A stretch of DNA of 64,000 nt from UBA2387 sp019454665. Lineage in GTDB: Bacteria; Armatimonadota; Fimbriimonadia; Fimbriimonadales; Fimbriimonadaceae. Location: contig BTVX01000010.1 of assembly GCA_045862995.1 (NCBI GenBank), forward strand, positions 53,316 to 117,315, in the 5' to 3' direction. Every line of letters starts with the position of its first letter. Position 1 is the first letter of the stretch. Made by a program: the position numbers and the translations under genes. Under the pieces are notes generated by a model. It was not told the origin of the DNA, ran no database searches, and saw only the letters and a list, made by a program, of their open reading frames with translations. Of the stretch, positions 34,179-44,272 are shown one piece after another.

Positions 34179-34922
34179 ATGGATCGCATCAGGGTCGCCT
34201 TGATCGGTGGCAGCGGCATCGGCGCGATGCTCGAAAAGCACTGCCGCGGAGCGGTCCGAGTCCCCACCAAGTTCGGTGTCCTCCGCGCACGCGAAATGCC
34301 CCTGGCGGGTTCGACGGTGTGGGTGGTCAACCGCCACGGGCCGGGGCACCGAGTCCCTCCGCACCGCGTCAACTACCGGGCGGTCGCCGAAGGGCTCCGC
34401 CGCGCGGGATGCCGGATCGCCTTTTCTTCAGCGGCCGTGGGCAGCCTGCGAACCGATTGGCCCGTCGAGACCCTGGCCATCCCCGACGACGTCCTCGACC
34501 TCTCCGGGCGACGCCCCACGCTGTACGACGCGGTCGTCCGCCACACCGACTTCACCCAACCCTTCGGTCCAGCGGCCCGCAAGGCCTACCTCGACGCCGC
34601 AGCCAACCTGGGCACAGCCGTCCACGATGGCGGGGTGTATGTGACCGGCAACGGTCCGCGTTTCGAGACGCCCCACGAAATCCGCTGGATGCGGCAGCAA
34701 GGCGGCGACGTCGTGGGCATGACGGCCGGAACCGAGGCCATCCTGATGCGCGAGGCCGGTATCGCCTACGCCAACGCCTCGTTCGTCACCAACCTTGGGT
34801 GCGGCCTTTCGACGACCCCCATCACGGACGAAGAGGTACAAGAGGTCATGCGCCGCAGCGGCAAGCGCGTCCTTGACCTGATGCTCGAGGCCGCGCGGCT
34901 GGCTTTGGAGGTGGTCCGATGA
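34179..34922 (+). CDS. Methylthioadenosine / purine nucleoside phosphorylase family protein
   Basis: Phosphorolysis of methylthioadenosine to adenine and methylthioribose-1-phosphate is the likely reaction, recycling the by-product of the speE enzyme. From ATG 34179 the product starts MDRIRVALIGGSGIGAML, the phosphate-binding loop of the MTAP/PNP family. NRHGPGHRVPPHRVNYRA, GNGPRFETPHEIRW and GMTAGTEAILMREAGIAYA are further family motifs. Length 247 aa. MTAP versus 6-oxopurine phosphorylase cannot be settled by eye. The stop overlaps the next ATG (ATGA). Confidence 0.8.
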   Translation: MDRIRVALIGGSGIGAMLEKHCRGAVRVPTKFGVLRAREMPLAGSTVWVVNRHGPGHRVPPHRVNYRAVAEGLRRAGCRIAFSSAAVGSLRTDWPVETLAIPDDVLDLSGRRPTLYDAVVRHTDFTQPFGPAARKAYLDAAANLGTAVHDGGVYVTGNGPRFETPHEIRWMRQQGGDVVGMTAGTEAILMREAGIAYANASFVTNLGCGLSTTPITDEEVQEVMRRSGKRVLDLMLEAARLALEVVR

Positions 34923-35794
34923 GTCTGGGAAGACGCAGCTTCGCCGTGTTTCTCGCCATGACGCCGGGCATCGGCGGCCGCTCGATCGTGCGCATCCTGA
35001 CTCGCAACGACCTGCTCGCGCGCTCGCCGGAGGAGTTCCTCGCCCTGTCCGCCGAGGCGCTGGCCGAAGAGTACAAGCTCGGACCCAAAGCCGTCAACGC
35101 GCTCACCAACAACCAGGCCGAGTTGCTCCGCGAGGCCGCCGAGACCGAAACGCGAATGAACGAACTCGGCGTCACGCTGGTCACGCTGGCCGACGCCAAC
35201 TACCCCGAGCGCATCGAAGTCATGGACCCCGATCCGCCGGGGATGCTGTTCATGTACGGAAACCACAAGCTGCTCGAGGCGTCCACGTTTGCCGTCCTGA
35301 GTTCGCGAGGCTCGCCCGGAGCCGCCTTGGACGAACTCGAAGCGCTGGCCGAAGAAGGCGTCTTGGCCGGCAACGTGCTGGTGAGCGGCCACGATACGCC
35401 CGAGTACCAACGGTCGGCCGTGGTTCCGCTGCGTTGGGGCGCACCGCGCATTCTGGTGCTCGACCGGGGACTGTACGAGGGGTTCGGCAAGGAGTTGCGA
35501 TCCGAGCCCTTCCGCGCGGCGCGACTCTGGCGGTACGAGTACGACCCCCACACCGACCTCGCGATCTCGCCCTTCCGCCCGCACGCCAAGTACGTCGGCA
35601 TCAACAACCAGGTCCGCGACCGACTCATCGCCTCGCTGGCCGACCGCTTGGATTTCGTGGACGTCAAGCCCACGGGCAACATGGAGAAGTGCCTGCGCCT
35701 GGCCCTGAAGGCGGGACGCAAGGTGCGCGTGTGCGATCGGTCGCTGGGCTACCGCGACTACGTCCGCGAAGGCGCCGAGCCGATCCGCTCCTGA
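34919..35794 (+). CDS. Divergent DprA/Smf-like Rossmann-fold protein
   Basis: The 291-aa protein begins with a helical segment containing TPGIGGRSIVRIL, like the HhH/SAM part of DprA. The DprA landmark YPERIEVMDPDPPGMLFMYGN follows, and then a Rossmann region. The ssDNA-binding VGSRxxS loop is replaced by LSSRGSPG, and the SGxArGID segment by VSGHDTPEYQRSA. It may thus be a DprA paralogue that no longer loads RecA, or a nucleotide-binding relative (SLOG superfamily). Translation is coupled to the phosphorylase gene. Confidence 0.6.
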   Translation: MSLGRRSFAVFLAMTPGIGGRSIVRILTRNDLLARSPEEFLALSAEALAEEYKLGPKAVNALTNNQAELLREAAETETRMNELGVTLVTLADANYPERIEVMDPDPPGMLFMYGNHKLLEASTFAVLSSRGSPGAALDELEALAEEGVLAGNVLVSGHDTPEYQRSAVVPLRWGAPRILVLDRGLYEGFGKELRSEPFRAARLWRYEYDPHTDLAISPFRPHAKYVGINNQVRDRLIASLADRLDFVDVKPTGNMEKCLRLALKAGRKVRVCDRSLGYRDYVREGAEPIRS

Positions 35795-35796
35795 CG

Positions 35797-36693
35797 TCAC
35801 TCGTCTTCGAGCATCTTCGGCCAATCGTCCTTGAGCAGCCGCGAGAGCGACCGGTCTGCGAGCAGGCGGCCCTCGTTCTGGCAGATCGCGCAGTAGTTGG
35901 TCTCGTTGTCGGCGTAGCGGATGCGCTGCACCTTGCGCCCGCACACGGGGCACGGCTCGCCGAACTTGCCGTGGACGGCGAACTCGGGACGGAAGGCCGT
36001 CACCTCGCCCCGGCCCGGGAACTTCTTGATCGCCTTCTGAACGAGCCTCTCCGTCCAAGTGCCAAGCACCTCCCGCATTCCCAGGAACAACCGCTCGACC
36101 TCGGATGCGTCAAGGCTGCGCGTCAAACGCATCGGCGAGAGGCGGGCGGCGTGCAGAATCTCGTCGGAGAATGCGTTCCCGATGCCCGAGAACGCCTCGG
36201 GGTTGGTCATCGCGCGCTTGAGCGTGCGGTTCTCGCGCAGCAGCGCTTCCCGAAACGACTCAAGGTCGCAGGCCATCGGCTCGATCCCGCCCCTCCGGTG
36301 CGCCTCGAGCCCGTCCCGGCCAGCGACGGCCGTCAGGTTCGCGCGCTTCTTGGTGCCGGCTTCGGTAAGCAGCAGGTGGCCGGACTCGAATTCGAAGCAA
36401 GCCGCAGTGGTGCGCCCGCCGGGTTGGCCGGGAGCGGGCGGACCCGCACGCCAGAGCAAACGCCCCGCAATCATCAGGTGGATGACCAGATAGCGTCCGC
36501 CCTCGAACCCCAGCGCGATGCGCTTGCCCAGTCGCTCGGCGCCCACAAACGTTAATCCCTCGAAGGAGGACAGGGGGGGCTCGACCGATTTCAGGATCGA
36601 GGGACCGAACACGCGCACGCGCGCCAAACGTTGGCCCGCCAACACGCGATCTAGGGCCGCGACGTAGGCTTCGACGTCGGGCAGTTCGGGCAC
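35797..36693 (-). CDS. mutM: Formamidopyrimidine-DNA glycosylase / endonuclease VIII family
   Basis: Base-excision repair glycosylase/AP lyase for oxidised purines. The N-terminal catalytic motif reads MPELPDVE, with the Pro nucleophile and first Glu intact and the second acidic residue Asp instead of Glu. A helix-two-turn-helix region (NPEAFSGIGNAFSDEIL) is present, and the C-terminal zinc finger is CPVCG...NYCAICQNEGR. A ~15-residue tail follows the finger (DRSLSRLLKDDW). 298 aa, slightly longer than E. coli Fpg (269). The stop lies 2 bases from that of the DprA-like gene, convergently. Confidence 0.88.
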   Translation of the reverse strand: MPELPDVEAYVAALDRVLAGQRLARVRVFGPSILKSVEPPLSSFEGLTFVGAERLGKRIALGFEGGRYLVIHLMIAGRLLWRAGPPAPGQPGGRTTAACFEFESGHLLLTEAGTKKRANLTAVAGRDGLEAHRRGGIEPMACDLESFREALLRENRTLKRAMTNPEAFSGIGNAFSDEILHAARLSPMRLTRSLDASEVERLFLGMREVLGTWTERLVQKAIKKFPGRGEVTAFRPEFAVHGKFGEPCPVCGRKVQRIRYADNETNYCAICQNEGRLLADRSLSRLLKDDWPKMLEDE

Positions 36694-36703
36694 GGGACTC
36701 CGC

Positions 36704-37285
36704 TTAGTCGGTGGACAGGGCGAGCAGGATGGCCGTGGTCAGCGACTTGTCGTCCGGCTTGGTGCGGGCCGCGAAGCGCATGACGACCTTGCCGTCTCGA
36801 TCCACGAGGAACTTGTGGAAGTTCCAATCCACCTCGGTGTCGTCGGTGTTGTCCACGAGCCACTGGTACAGAGGATGCTTGTCCACGCCCAGCACGCTGA
36901 TCTTGGAGAACATGGGGAACGTGACGTCGTACTTGCCCGTGCAGAATGCCTTGATCTCCTCGTTGGTGCCCGGCTCCTGGCCGTTGAAGTCGTTGGCGGG
37001 GAACCCGAGGATGACCAGCCCCTTCTCCTTGTACGCCCGATAGAGCTTCTCCAGCCCCTCGTATTGGGGCGTGAGTCCGCAACGGCTGGCGACGTTCACG
37101 ACCAAGACAACCTTGCCCTTGTACTTGGCCAAGGACTGCGACTTGCCGTCAATGTCTTCCATCACGAACTCGTGAAGGGACTCCGGCTCGGAAGGCTTCG
37201 CCTGCCGGGTCTGTTGACCGGCGGACACTCCGAACGCGAGCGCACCGAGCGCCAAGAGGACGACGATCTGTTTCATGGTTCTCAT
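36704..37285 (-). CDS. Glutathione peroxidase family thiol peroxidase, exported
   Basis: The 193-aa protein has an N-terminal signal (MKQIVVLLALGALAFGVSAG) and the GPx fold. The peroxidatic Cys is in NVASRCGLTPQYEGL (cysteine, not selenocysteine). GFPANDFNGQEPG and the WNFHKFLVDRDG motif supply the Gln, Trp and Asn of the active-site tetrad. Bacterial Cys-GPx enzymes usually use thioredoxin-type reductants. MRTMKQ or MKQ could be the start. It precedes mutM by 10 bases on the same strand, a plausible oxidative-damage pair. Confidence 0.88.
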   Translation of the reverse strand: MRTMKQIVVLLALGALAFGVSAGQQTRQAKPSEPESLHEFVMEDIDGKSQSLAKYKGKVVLVVNVASRCGLTPQYEGLEKLYRAYKEKGLVILGFPANDFNGQEPGTNEEIKAFCTGKYDVTFPMFSKISVLGVDKHPLYQWLVDNTDDTEVDWNFHKFLVDRDGKVVMRFAARTKPDDKSLTTAILLALSTD

Positions 37286-37339
37286 TTATGCTGGACGCGC
37301 GAGCGTTTGTCAAAGTTCTCCCCCGCGTCGGGCTGGGAT

Positions 37340-37840
37340 TCACGCGGGCACACGCTTGCCGACCCACTCCAGGTCTACGCCTCGGGCGTACAGGAGTTCC
37401 TGAAGTTGGCCCACGTGGATGCCGAGGTGGCGGATGTTGACCAACTGGTGGTCGAGTTTGGGGATGGGATACCCCGGGAACCCGGATTCGGCCGCACCGA
37501 GGTCCAGAGCATCCACCCAACCGGACAGGTTTTGCTCGATCTCGGCCAGGTATTCCAGCAGGTCCTGCGGGGAGTACGTGGTCTCGACGGGCGGTATGCC
37601 GTCCTCGTCGTCGTCCCACAGAATCACGCCCTGCGGCTGGTGTCTCGCCCAGGGGGTGAACTCCGTGTGGCTGGGCATCATGTAGAAGTGGGTGTAGAAC
37701 AGGGTGTGGTAGGCGATGCGCCAGAACGTCCGGGGGTGCTCCCCTGCGCTCCACGCGTCGTCCGGGCACCGTTCGATGCACTCGCGCAACATGGCCAAGC
37801 CGGCACCGTACTGGCCTTTGAGGGCGTCTTTGAGGTCCAT
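37340..37840 (-). CDS. DinB-family protein
   Basis: From ATG 37840 (MDLKDALKGQYGAGLAML) the product is 166 aa and helical. The metal-binding histidines expected for DinB four-helix bundles are in AYHTLFYTHFY and HLGIHVGQLQELL. Members are metal-dependent, with thiol-transferase or unknown activities. The ORF extends to 37909 with no family-like residues. Its neighbours are the exported peroxidase and the AT-rich membrane gene. Confidence 0.75.
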   Translation of the reverse strand: MDLKDALKGQYGAGLAMLRECIERCPDDAWSAGEHPRTFWRIAYHTLFYTHFYMMPSHTEFTPWARHQPQGVILWDDDEDGIPPVETTYSPQDLLEYLAEIEQNLSGWVDALDLGAAESGFPGYPIPKLDHQLVNIRHLGIHVGQLQELLYARGVDLEWVGKRVPA

Positions 37841-37905
37841 GCAGCGATTTTGGCACCTTGTCCGCGGCACGCAGACGACCGCCGCGACGTTGGGACAGGG
37901 CATAC

Positions 37906-39231
37906 TCATCCGTCCGACTGCCTCATGAGATGTCGCGTCAGCGACTGAAGCGGGCGAATCAAGCTCAGAACCTTGATCAGGCTTCCTTCGCCCGCGGTCC
38001 TAGGGCGGCACAAGATCGAAGCCAATTGGTTGATCGCCATGCTCCAGCCAAATGCGATCAAGATATAGGCTCCGAACATGTAATTAGGAATCGGCGGATA
38101 GAACCATCCAAATGTCGCGTAGTTTGCGCAAATGGCGATCACAATGCGCCATTGTCCCGTGCAGGCGAGAGCCAACAGGGTCAGGCAACCCAAGGCGGCC
38201 GACAACTCCGCAAAGCCACGACTCCTGTAAGGATAGCCAACGGAAAATGATTGCAGCAGATTCAGAATTGCATTCCTCACGATTATTGACGGAGTCGCAT
38301 TATCCCACCATGCTTCGCCCATGACTGCCGCATAGCGATTGCTCACGGTAGGATCGCCCCAATTCCCACTGACTGGATTGGTGTCGATCTTGATGCCTGT
38401 TCGACGTCTGAACTCAGCGAATCCGACGGCGTCCTCCACGTCGATTACGTTTGTCCCGCCATACGCTCCCAAGCCAATGAACCGCGAATGTGCGAATTGA
38501 GCGGCCCGATTCGGAGAGGAGGTGCCGACGATAAAACAACTGCCGATACAAACAACAGCCACGGTACATCCGATGAGCGCAACTGGTCGCGATTTTTGTG
38601 CCAAAGTACGGACTGCGGCCATGATTCCGGCCCAAATGGCGAGCAAAACTGAAGTTGGCCTGATCGCCACGGATAGAGTCACCAGCGCTACGCCAACGGC
38701 ACCGATTGGCCATCGAATAACGGTTTTGCTCCACATGTAGAGCAGCACAGCAGATGGAATACAAGCCCAGAAGTAGTAGAATGGATATGTGACGACCTGA
38801 ATGACGATCGGGTTTATGCCGTATAGGCAAAGAAACGCCAATCGCTGAATCGTCGATGTGGTGGCACATGCAAGAATCAACAAACACAGGAGAATGTGTG
38901 CTATCACTTGGATTATCCGGACCGCTACTAGGTCACCAAGGAAAGGAAAGCACAACTGGGCGAGTTTCGCAATTGCGATATACCCGGTGTTATTGACCGC
39001 ATGAGGCTGGGTATCGCTAGTTCGCCGGTGCTTGTATTGATCGTAATCGCCATAGGGCAGTTGTTTTACGATTTCGTAATCAGAAGGTGAGATCCTCCAC
39101 GCTCCAAAGAGCGGGGAGTTCTTTGCGCCAGAGAAGTACGGAAACGTCCAACTCGTGCTCATGTGCTTCGGATTCCAAAAGGTTGCTGACGCTGAAGCGA
39201 TAAGTAGACAGGACCAGAGCAGGAAGCGCAT
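37906..39231 (-). CDS. Polytopic membrane protein (GT-C glycosyltransferase-like layout), AT-rich
   Basis: About 10 hydrophobic segments in 441 aa, starting at MRFLLWSCLLIASASATFW (ATG 39231); ATG 39315 is an alternative that would overlap the previous gene. Segments such as INPIVIQVVTYPFYYFWACIPSAVLLYMW and a long external loop with conserved-looking WGDPTVSNRYAAVMGEAWWD suggest a polyprenyl-sugar-type transferase, but no catalytic DD/DE motif stands out. The DNA is much less GC-rich (near 48% by eye) and uses A/T-ending codons, unlike both neighbours. This implies recent horizontal acquisition. Confidence 0.55.
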   Translation of the reverse strand: MRFLLWSCLLIASASATFWNPKHMSTSWTFPYFSGAKNSPLFGAWRISPSDYEIVKQLPYGDYDQYKHRRTSDTQPHAVNNTGYIAIAKLAQLCFPFLGDLVAVRIIQVIAHILLCLLILACATTSTIQRLAFLCLYGINPIVIQVVTYPFYYFWACIPSAVLLYMWSKTVIRWPIGAVGVALVTLSVAIRPTSVLLAIWAGIMAAVRTLAQKSRPVALIGCTVAVVCIGSCFIVGTSSPNRAAQFAHSRFIGLGAYGGTNVIDVEDAVGFAEFRRRTGIKIDTNPVSGNWGDPTVSNRYAAVMGEAWWDNATPSIIVRNAILNLLQSFSVGYPYRSRGFAELSAALGCLTLLALACTGQWRIVIAICANYATFGWFYPPIPNYMFGAYILIAFGWSMAINQLASILCRPRTAGEGSLIKVLSLIRPLQSLTRHLMRQSDG

Positions 39232-39304
39232 ACTTGCTCGGCTGCCCCTCGTGGCTGTTGGCAGTGGAGAGCGGGCGATCCACGCTGTCAGTTGCTGCAG
39301 ATGT

Positions 39305-40147
39305 CTAGTCACCATCGCCCGTGTCGTTGGTCGGATCGTGGGGGGTTTTGGCGCGGGAACCTTGGTCTACCGGCCCTTCGTGCGGGCCGGGGCTCGACTC
39401 CTGCACGTCGCCCAACGGCCTGCCCGTGGGAGCCGCAGGGTCCACCGCAGGCACCAGAAGCAACCGGTTGCGTTCCTGCTCGAACACCGTGAACCCGAGG
39501 CGCGCGCCCATGTCGCGCAACATGTCCAGCCCGGTGAGCTGCGTGTACGAAACCCGTGCCAGGTGCTTTTCGGGGAACCCGGGGGCCAGTTCGATCTGGT
39601 AGCCCGTCTGCGCCGCGATGGCCTGCAATGCCGTTCTAAGGTCCACATCGGTGAGTTCCACCGATCGCAGATTGTCTGGCGCCCCTTGCTGGGTCTGATC
39701 GTGGGCCTGGGAAGCGCCGGGGTTCTGGGAACCGGAGAGCGTGGGTTGCGGCGGCGTCACATTCTCGAACCCTTGACCGCCGGCGGCGGGCGTCCGGACT
39801 TCGGCGACCGGTTTGGTCGGCGGCGGGCCGGCATAAGACTTGGCGAGTTCGTACGACGCGTAGCCCAGCGCGCAAAGTCCCACAAACGCCGCGGCCCAAA
39901 CCCAACGAGGTGCGGCGGGTTGTTCGACAGGACGACGCTTGAACGGGGGCACATGGGTTTGTCGGATATGGCCCGGCCGCGAGCCGCGCAAGCCCGACAC
40001 CATGGCGAACCGCTTGTTCATCTCCTCCGCGAACTCGGGGTGCTTGGCTGCGAATTCGGCCAGCCCTTGGCGGTCTTGGCTCTCGGCGATGACCCACATC
40101 AGGCTGGAGAGGTGCTGGGGCGGCGCGGGACCCTTGCGGCTATTCAT
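39305..40147 (-). CDS. ECF-partner membrane protein with STN-like periplasmic domain
   Basis: The 280-aa protein has a ~65-residue N-terminal helical region (LMWVIAESQDRQGLAEFAAKHPEFAEEMNKRF), one transmembrane helix (WVWAAAFVGLCALGYASYELA) and a periplasmic STN-like domain (VELTDVDLRTALQAIAAQTGYQIELAPGF). It overlaps the ECF sigma gene by 8 bases. Position and topology suggest an anti-sigma factor, the STN domain sensing an outer signal or secretin. I see no clear ASD-type zinc motif. Confidence 0.65.
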   Translation of the reverse strand: MNSRKGPAPPQHLSSLMWVIAESQDRQGLAEFAAKHPEFAEEMNKRFAMVSGLRGSRPGHIRQTHVPPFKRRPVEQPAAPRWVWAAAFVGLCALGYASYELAKSYAGPPPTKPVAEVRTPAAGGQGFENVTPPQPTLSGSQNPGASQAHDQTQQGAPDNLRSVELTDVDLRTALQAIAAQTGYQIELAPGFPEKHLARVSYTQLTGLDMLRDMGARLGFTVFEQERNRLLLVPAVDPAAPTGRPLGDVQESSPGPHEGPVDQGSRAKTPHDPTNDTGDGD

Positions 40148-40760
40148 CGGCGCTGCCTCCCACGCTTTCGTAGGCTTCGCGGAACCGTTCCCGCGCGCGG
40201 TACAGACGTGTCTTGGCGGCGTTGACGCCGCACCCCAGGCTGTCCGCGATTTCGTTGAGGCTGAGTTCCTCCCAATAGAACAGCGTGATCAGGGCTCGGT
40301 CGCCGGGCTTGAGTTTCTGCAGGGCGGCCTGGATGCGCTGGTCGGGAATCTCCACGCGTTCTTCGTGCGTCTCGGCGATGGCCTCGTGGAGTTCGACGTT
40401 CTTTGAGCGGTGTTTGAACTTGCGCGCGTACTGGATGCTGCGGTTGACCGCGATGCGGAACAGCCACGTGCTGAAGCGGGATCGCCGATCGAACCGGCTC
40501 AAGTGCCGAAACACCAGCGTGAAAACCTCTTGAACGGCGTCGCTGGCGTCGTCAATGTCCAGCAGCACGCCTCGCGCGATCGAGAACACCTTGTCGTAGT
40601 ACTTGGAGTAGAGCGTGGCGAAGGCGGCTTGGTCGCCCGCCAGAAACTGCTCGACCAGGACTATGTCCTCGTCGAACGGGGTGCGCGCGACTCCCTCGGC
40701 GACAGCGGCCGTCATCGCATTGTCAGACGCCCCGTCGGGCCTTTCGGTCACGGGGGACAT
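40140..40760 (-). CDS. ECF-type RNA polymerase sigma factor
   Basis: The 206-aa product has region 2 (FATLYSKYYDKVFSIARGVL...DASDAVQEVFTLVFRHLSRFDRRSRFSTWLFRIAVNRS), including the -10 recognition helix. It also has region 4 (LKPGDRALITLFYWEELSLNEIADSLGCGVNAAKTRLYRARERF). Region 3 is missing, as in the ECF group. The stop codon lies within the next gene, an 8-base overlap with the STN-domain partner. This gene pair gives a coherent envelope-response unit; the signal is unknown. Confidence 0.93.
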   Translation of the reverse strand: MSPVTERPDGASDNAMTAAVAEGVARTPFDEDIVLVEQFLAGDQAAFATLYSKYYDKVFSIARGVLLDIDDASDAVQEVFTLVFRHLSRFDRRSRFSTWLFRIAVNRSIQYARKFKHRSKNVELHEAIAETHEERVEIPDQRIQAALQKLKPGDRALITLFYWEELSLNEIADSLGCGVNAAKTRLYRARERFREAYESVGGSADE

Positions 40761-40803
40761 GGTGCCAGAACCGGGGTCCCAAGTTCAAGGCTGGCGACCC
40801 TCG

Positions 40804-42504
<1,701 letters not shown>

Positions 42505-42557
42505 GCGATGGACTCCCTACGTTATACGATGTTTCGCCGTGGTCTATGCTTGAGCCT

Positions 42558-43046
42558 ATGCGGCTCGCGGTGTATCCAGGCTCTTTCGATCCTCCCACGT
42601 TGGGTCACCTTGACATTGTGCAACGTGCGGCGCGATTGTTCGACGACGTGATCGTGGCCGTCGGCATCAACCGCAACAAGGCCCCGCTGATGACGGTCGA
42701 GGAGCGCATCGAGGCGATTCAGGCGTGCTGCGCGGGGATGCCCAACGTTCGCGCCGATTCGTTCGAGGGGCTGTTGGTGGACTACGCCTCGTCGGTGGGG
42801 GCGACGACCGTGGTTCGCGGGCTTCGGGCGACGGCGGACTTCGAGTACGAGTTCCAGATGTCCATGCTCAACCGGCGGATGCGCCCCGAAATCGAGACCG
42901 TGTTCCTGATGACGCACTGGGAGCACAGCTATGTGAGCAGCAGCATGGCCCGCGAGGTGGCGTTGCACGGTGGGGACTTCGAGCCGTTGCTGCCCGCCGA
43001 GGTGGTGCCGATCTTCGCCCGCGCCGTCGCGCGACGCAGCAGTTAG
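42558..43046 (+). CDS. coaD: Phosphopantetheine adenylyltransferase
   Basis: Fourth step of CoA synthesis: 4'-phosphopantetheine + ATP to dephospho-CoA. The start MRLAVYPGSFDPPTLGHLDIV carries the (T/S)xGH nucleotidyltransferase motif, VVRGLRATADFEYE is the substrate loop and the C-terminal YVSSSMAREVA matches the ISSTxVRE motif. 162 aa, typical length. ATG 42546, four codons earlier, is an equal alternative. It heads a plus-strand block that later contains panB and panC. Confidence 0.95.
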   Translation: MRLAVYPGSFDPPTLGHLDIVQRAARLFDDVIVAVGINRNKAPLMTVEERIEAIQACCAGMPNVRADSFEGLLVDYASSVGATTVVRGLRATADFEYEFQMSMLNRRMRPEIETVFLMTHWEHSYVSSSMAREVALHGGDFEPLLPAEVVPIFARAVARRSS

Positions 43047-43085
43047 TCGTCCAAGGGTAGGATTCCGCCATCCAAAGAGGTAGAA

Positions 43086-43169
43086 ATGCAAGAACTTTGG
43101 CGCGCCCGTGGCGTCCTTAGTAGCAAGGTGTTGTCCGACGCCGCCCGTGGCGGTGTCGTTCATCGTTGA
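43086..43169 (+). CDS. Possible 27-aa peptide between coaD and the Cys-rich membrane protein
   Basis: ATG 43086 follows a GAGG Shine-Dalgarno-like sequence (AAAGAGGTAGAA) and opens MQELWRARGVLSSKVLSDAA..., ending at TGA 43167-43169, eight bases before the next gene's ATG. The ribosome site is better than many in the window, and the spacing would couple it to the downstream gene. No homologue recognised. Confidence 0.3.
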   Translation: MQELWRARGVLSSKVLSDAARGGVVHR

Positions 43170-43176
43170 GAACCGC

Positions 43177-44268
43177 ATGAGCTTCACCCCGCAGGCTGGG
43201 CCCGACGATCGCAGCGTCGGCGAAAAAATCGGACCGTGGTTGGAGGACCTCGGCCGCTGGGTGCTTGGCTTGGGCCTGCTGGTGACGTTCGCGGCGGCGG
43301 GGTTGGCCGTCTACACGTTCCAAGCCGCGGCCTACACGGTTCCGCCGAACACCGCGCAAGTGTTGTCCAACATCGGCCTTTACAACACGGCCCTCGTGAT
43401 CGGCGTCGTTCTGGTGGCAGGCGGGAGCGCGGCGTTGTGGTGGGGCGAAGAGGTCCTCGCCGCCTGCCAATTGATCGGTGCCGCTCTCCTCTACTTCTCG
43501 CCCCTGTTCTTGCCCTCCGTCTTCCCGGTTGCTTCGCCCAACGAGGTCACGGCCTCGTCGCTTCGGGTGCTTCAGAACGGCGGGGCGGTCTTTGGGATCA
43601 TCGCCATCATCGTCACGTGCATTGACGTGGGTTTTCGCGTGAAGAACCGCTCGGTCATGGGCGCCAAGGTCGAACAACTGAAGATCGGTAAGGGGCTCAA
43701 GGAAGAGAAGGACATCCAAAACACGTTCATGGGCAAATGCTGGCAGCTGCCCTACTGCCGCAAGTTCGTGCGCGAAGTCTGCCCCATCTACCATGCCAAG
43801 CGGACGTGCTGGAAGGAACGCGTGGGGTGCATGTGCGAGGAGGAGGTCATCCGTCGGGCCATGGAGCGAACCACCGTCTCGAAAGACGCTCTAGCGGCGG
43901 CCCAGTACATACCGCGAAACCACCGCCTGTCCGAGTCCGCCAAAGCGGAGCGCTGCCGATCGTGCGTCATCTACAACGAGAGGCAGAAACACAAGTACCG
44001 ACTGATCCTTCCCACGGTCGTGGCGCTGGTCCTCGGTGTCTACGCCCTTGGTCGGCCGGCGTTGGTCGCTGTGACCGGCAGCATGGTGGCCCGGGTGGAC
44101 GAAGTGGTTTCGACGGCGTTGCTTCGCCAAGACGCCACGGGAATCGCGGAAACCGCTCGCAAGAGCATCATCCCCCTCGACGAACTCCTGCTGGGTTGCT
44201 TCTTCATCCTGGTTTTCGTGTACGCGCTCAAGTTCGTCGAGTTCTGCATCTTCAAGCTCAAGATCTGA
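43177..44268 (+). CDS. Membrane protein with cytoplasmic cysteine-rich cluster, unknown family
   Basis: From ATG 43177 the 363-aa product has about four N-terminal hydrophobic segments and two near the C-terminus (LILPTVVALVLGVYAL and LLGCFFILVFVYALKFV). Between them is a cysteine-rich stretch: GKCWQLPYCRKFVREVC, then AKRTCWKERVGCMCEEE, and further on ERCRSCVIYNERQ. At least eight cysteines suggest metal or iron-sulfur binding. The longer ORF to 43108 adds nothing conserved. I do not recognise the family. The next gene (RtcA-like) starts 4 bases after its stop. Confidence 0.65.
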   Translation: MSFTPQAGPDDRSVGEKIGPWLEDLGRWVLGLGLLVTFAAAGLAVYTFQAAAYTVPPNTAQVLSNIGLYNTALVIGVVLVAGGSAALWWGEEVLAACQLIGAALLYFSPLFLPSVFPVASPNEVTASSLRVLQNGGAVFGIIAIIVTCIDVGFRVKNRSVMGAKVEQLKIGKGLKEEKDIQNTFMGKCWQLPYCRKFVREVCPIYHAKRTCWKERVGCMCEEEVIRRAMERTTVSKDALAAAQYIPRNHRLSESAKAERCRSCVIYNERQKHKYRLILPTVVALVLGVYALGRPALVAVTGSMVARVDEVVSTALLRQDATGIAETARKSIIPLDELLLGCFFILVFVYALKFVEFCIFKLKI

Positions 44269-44272
44269 TCCT

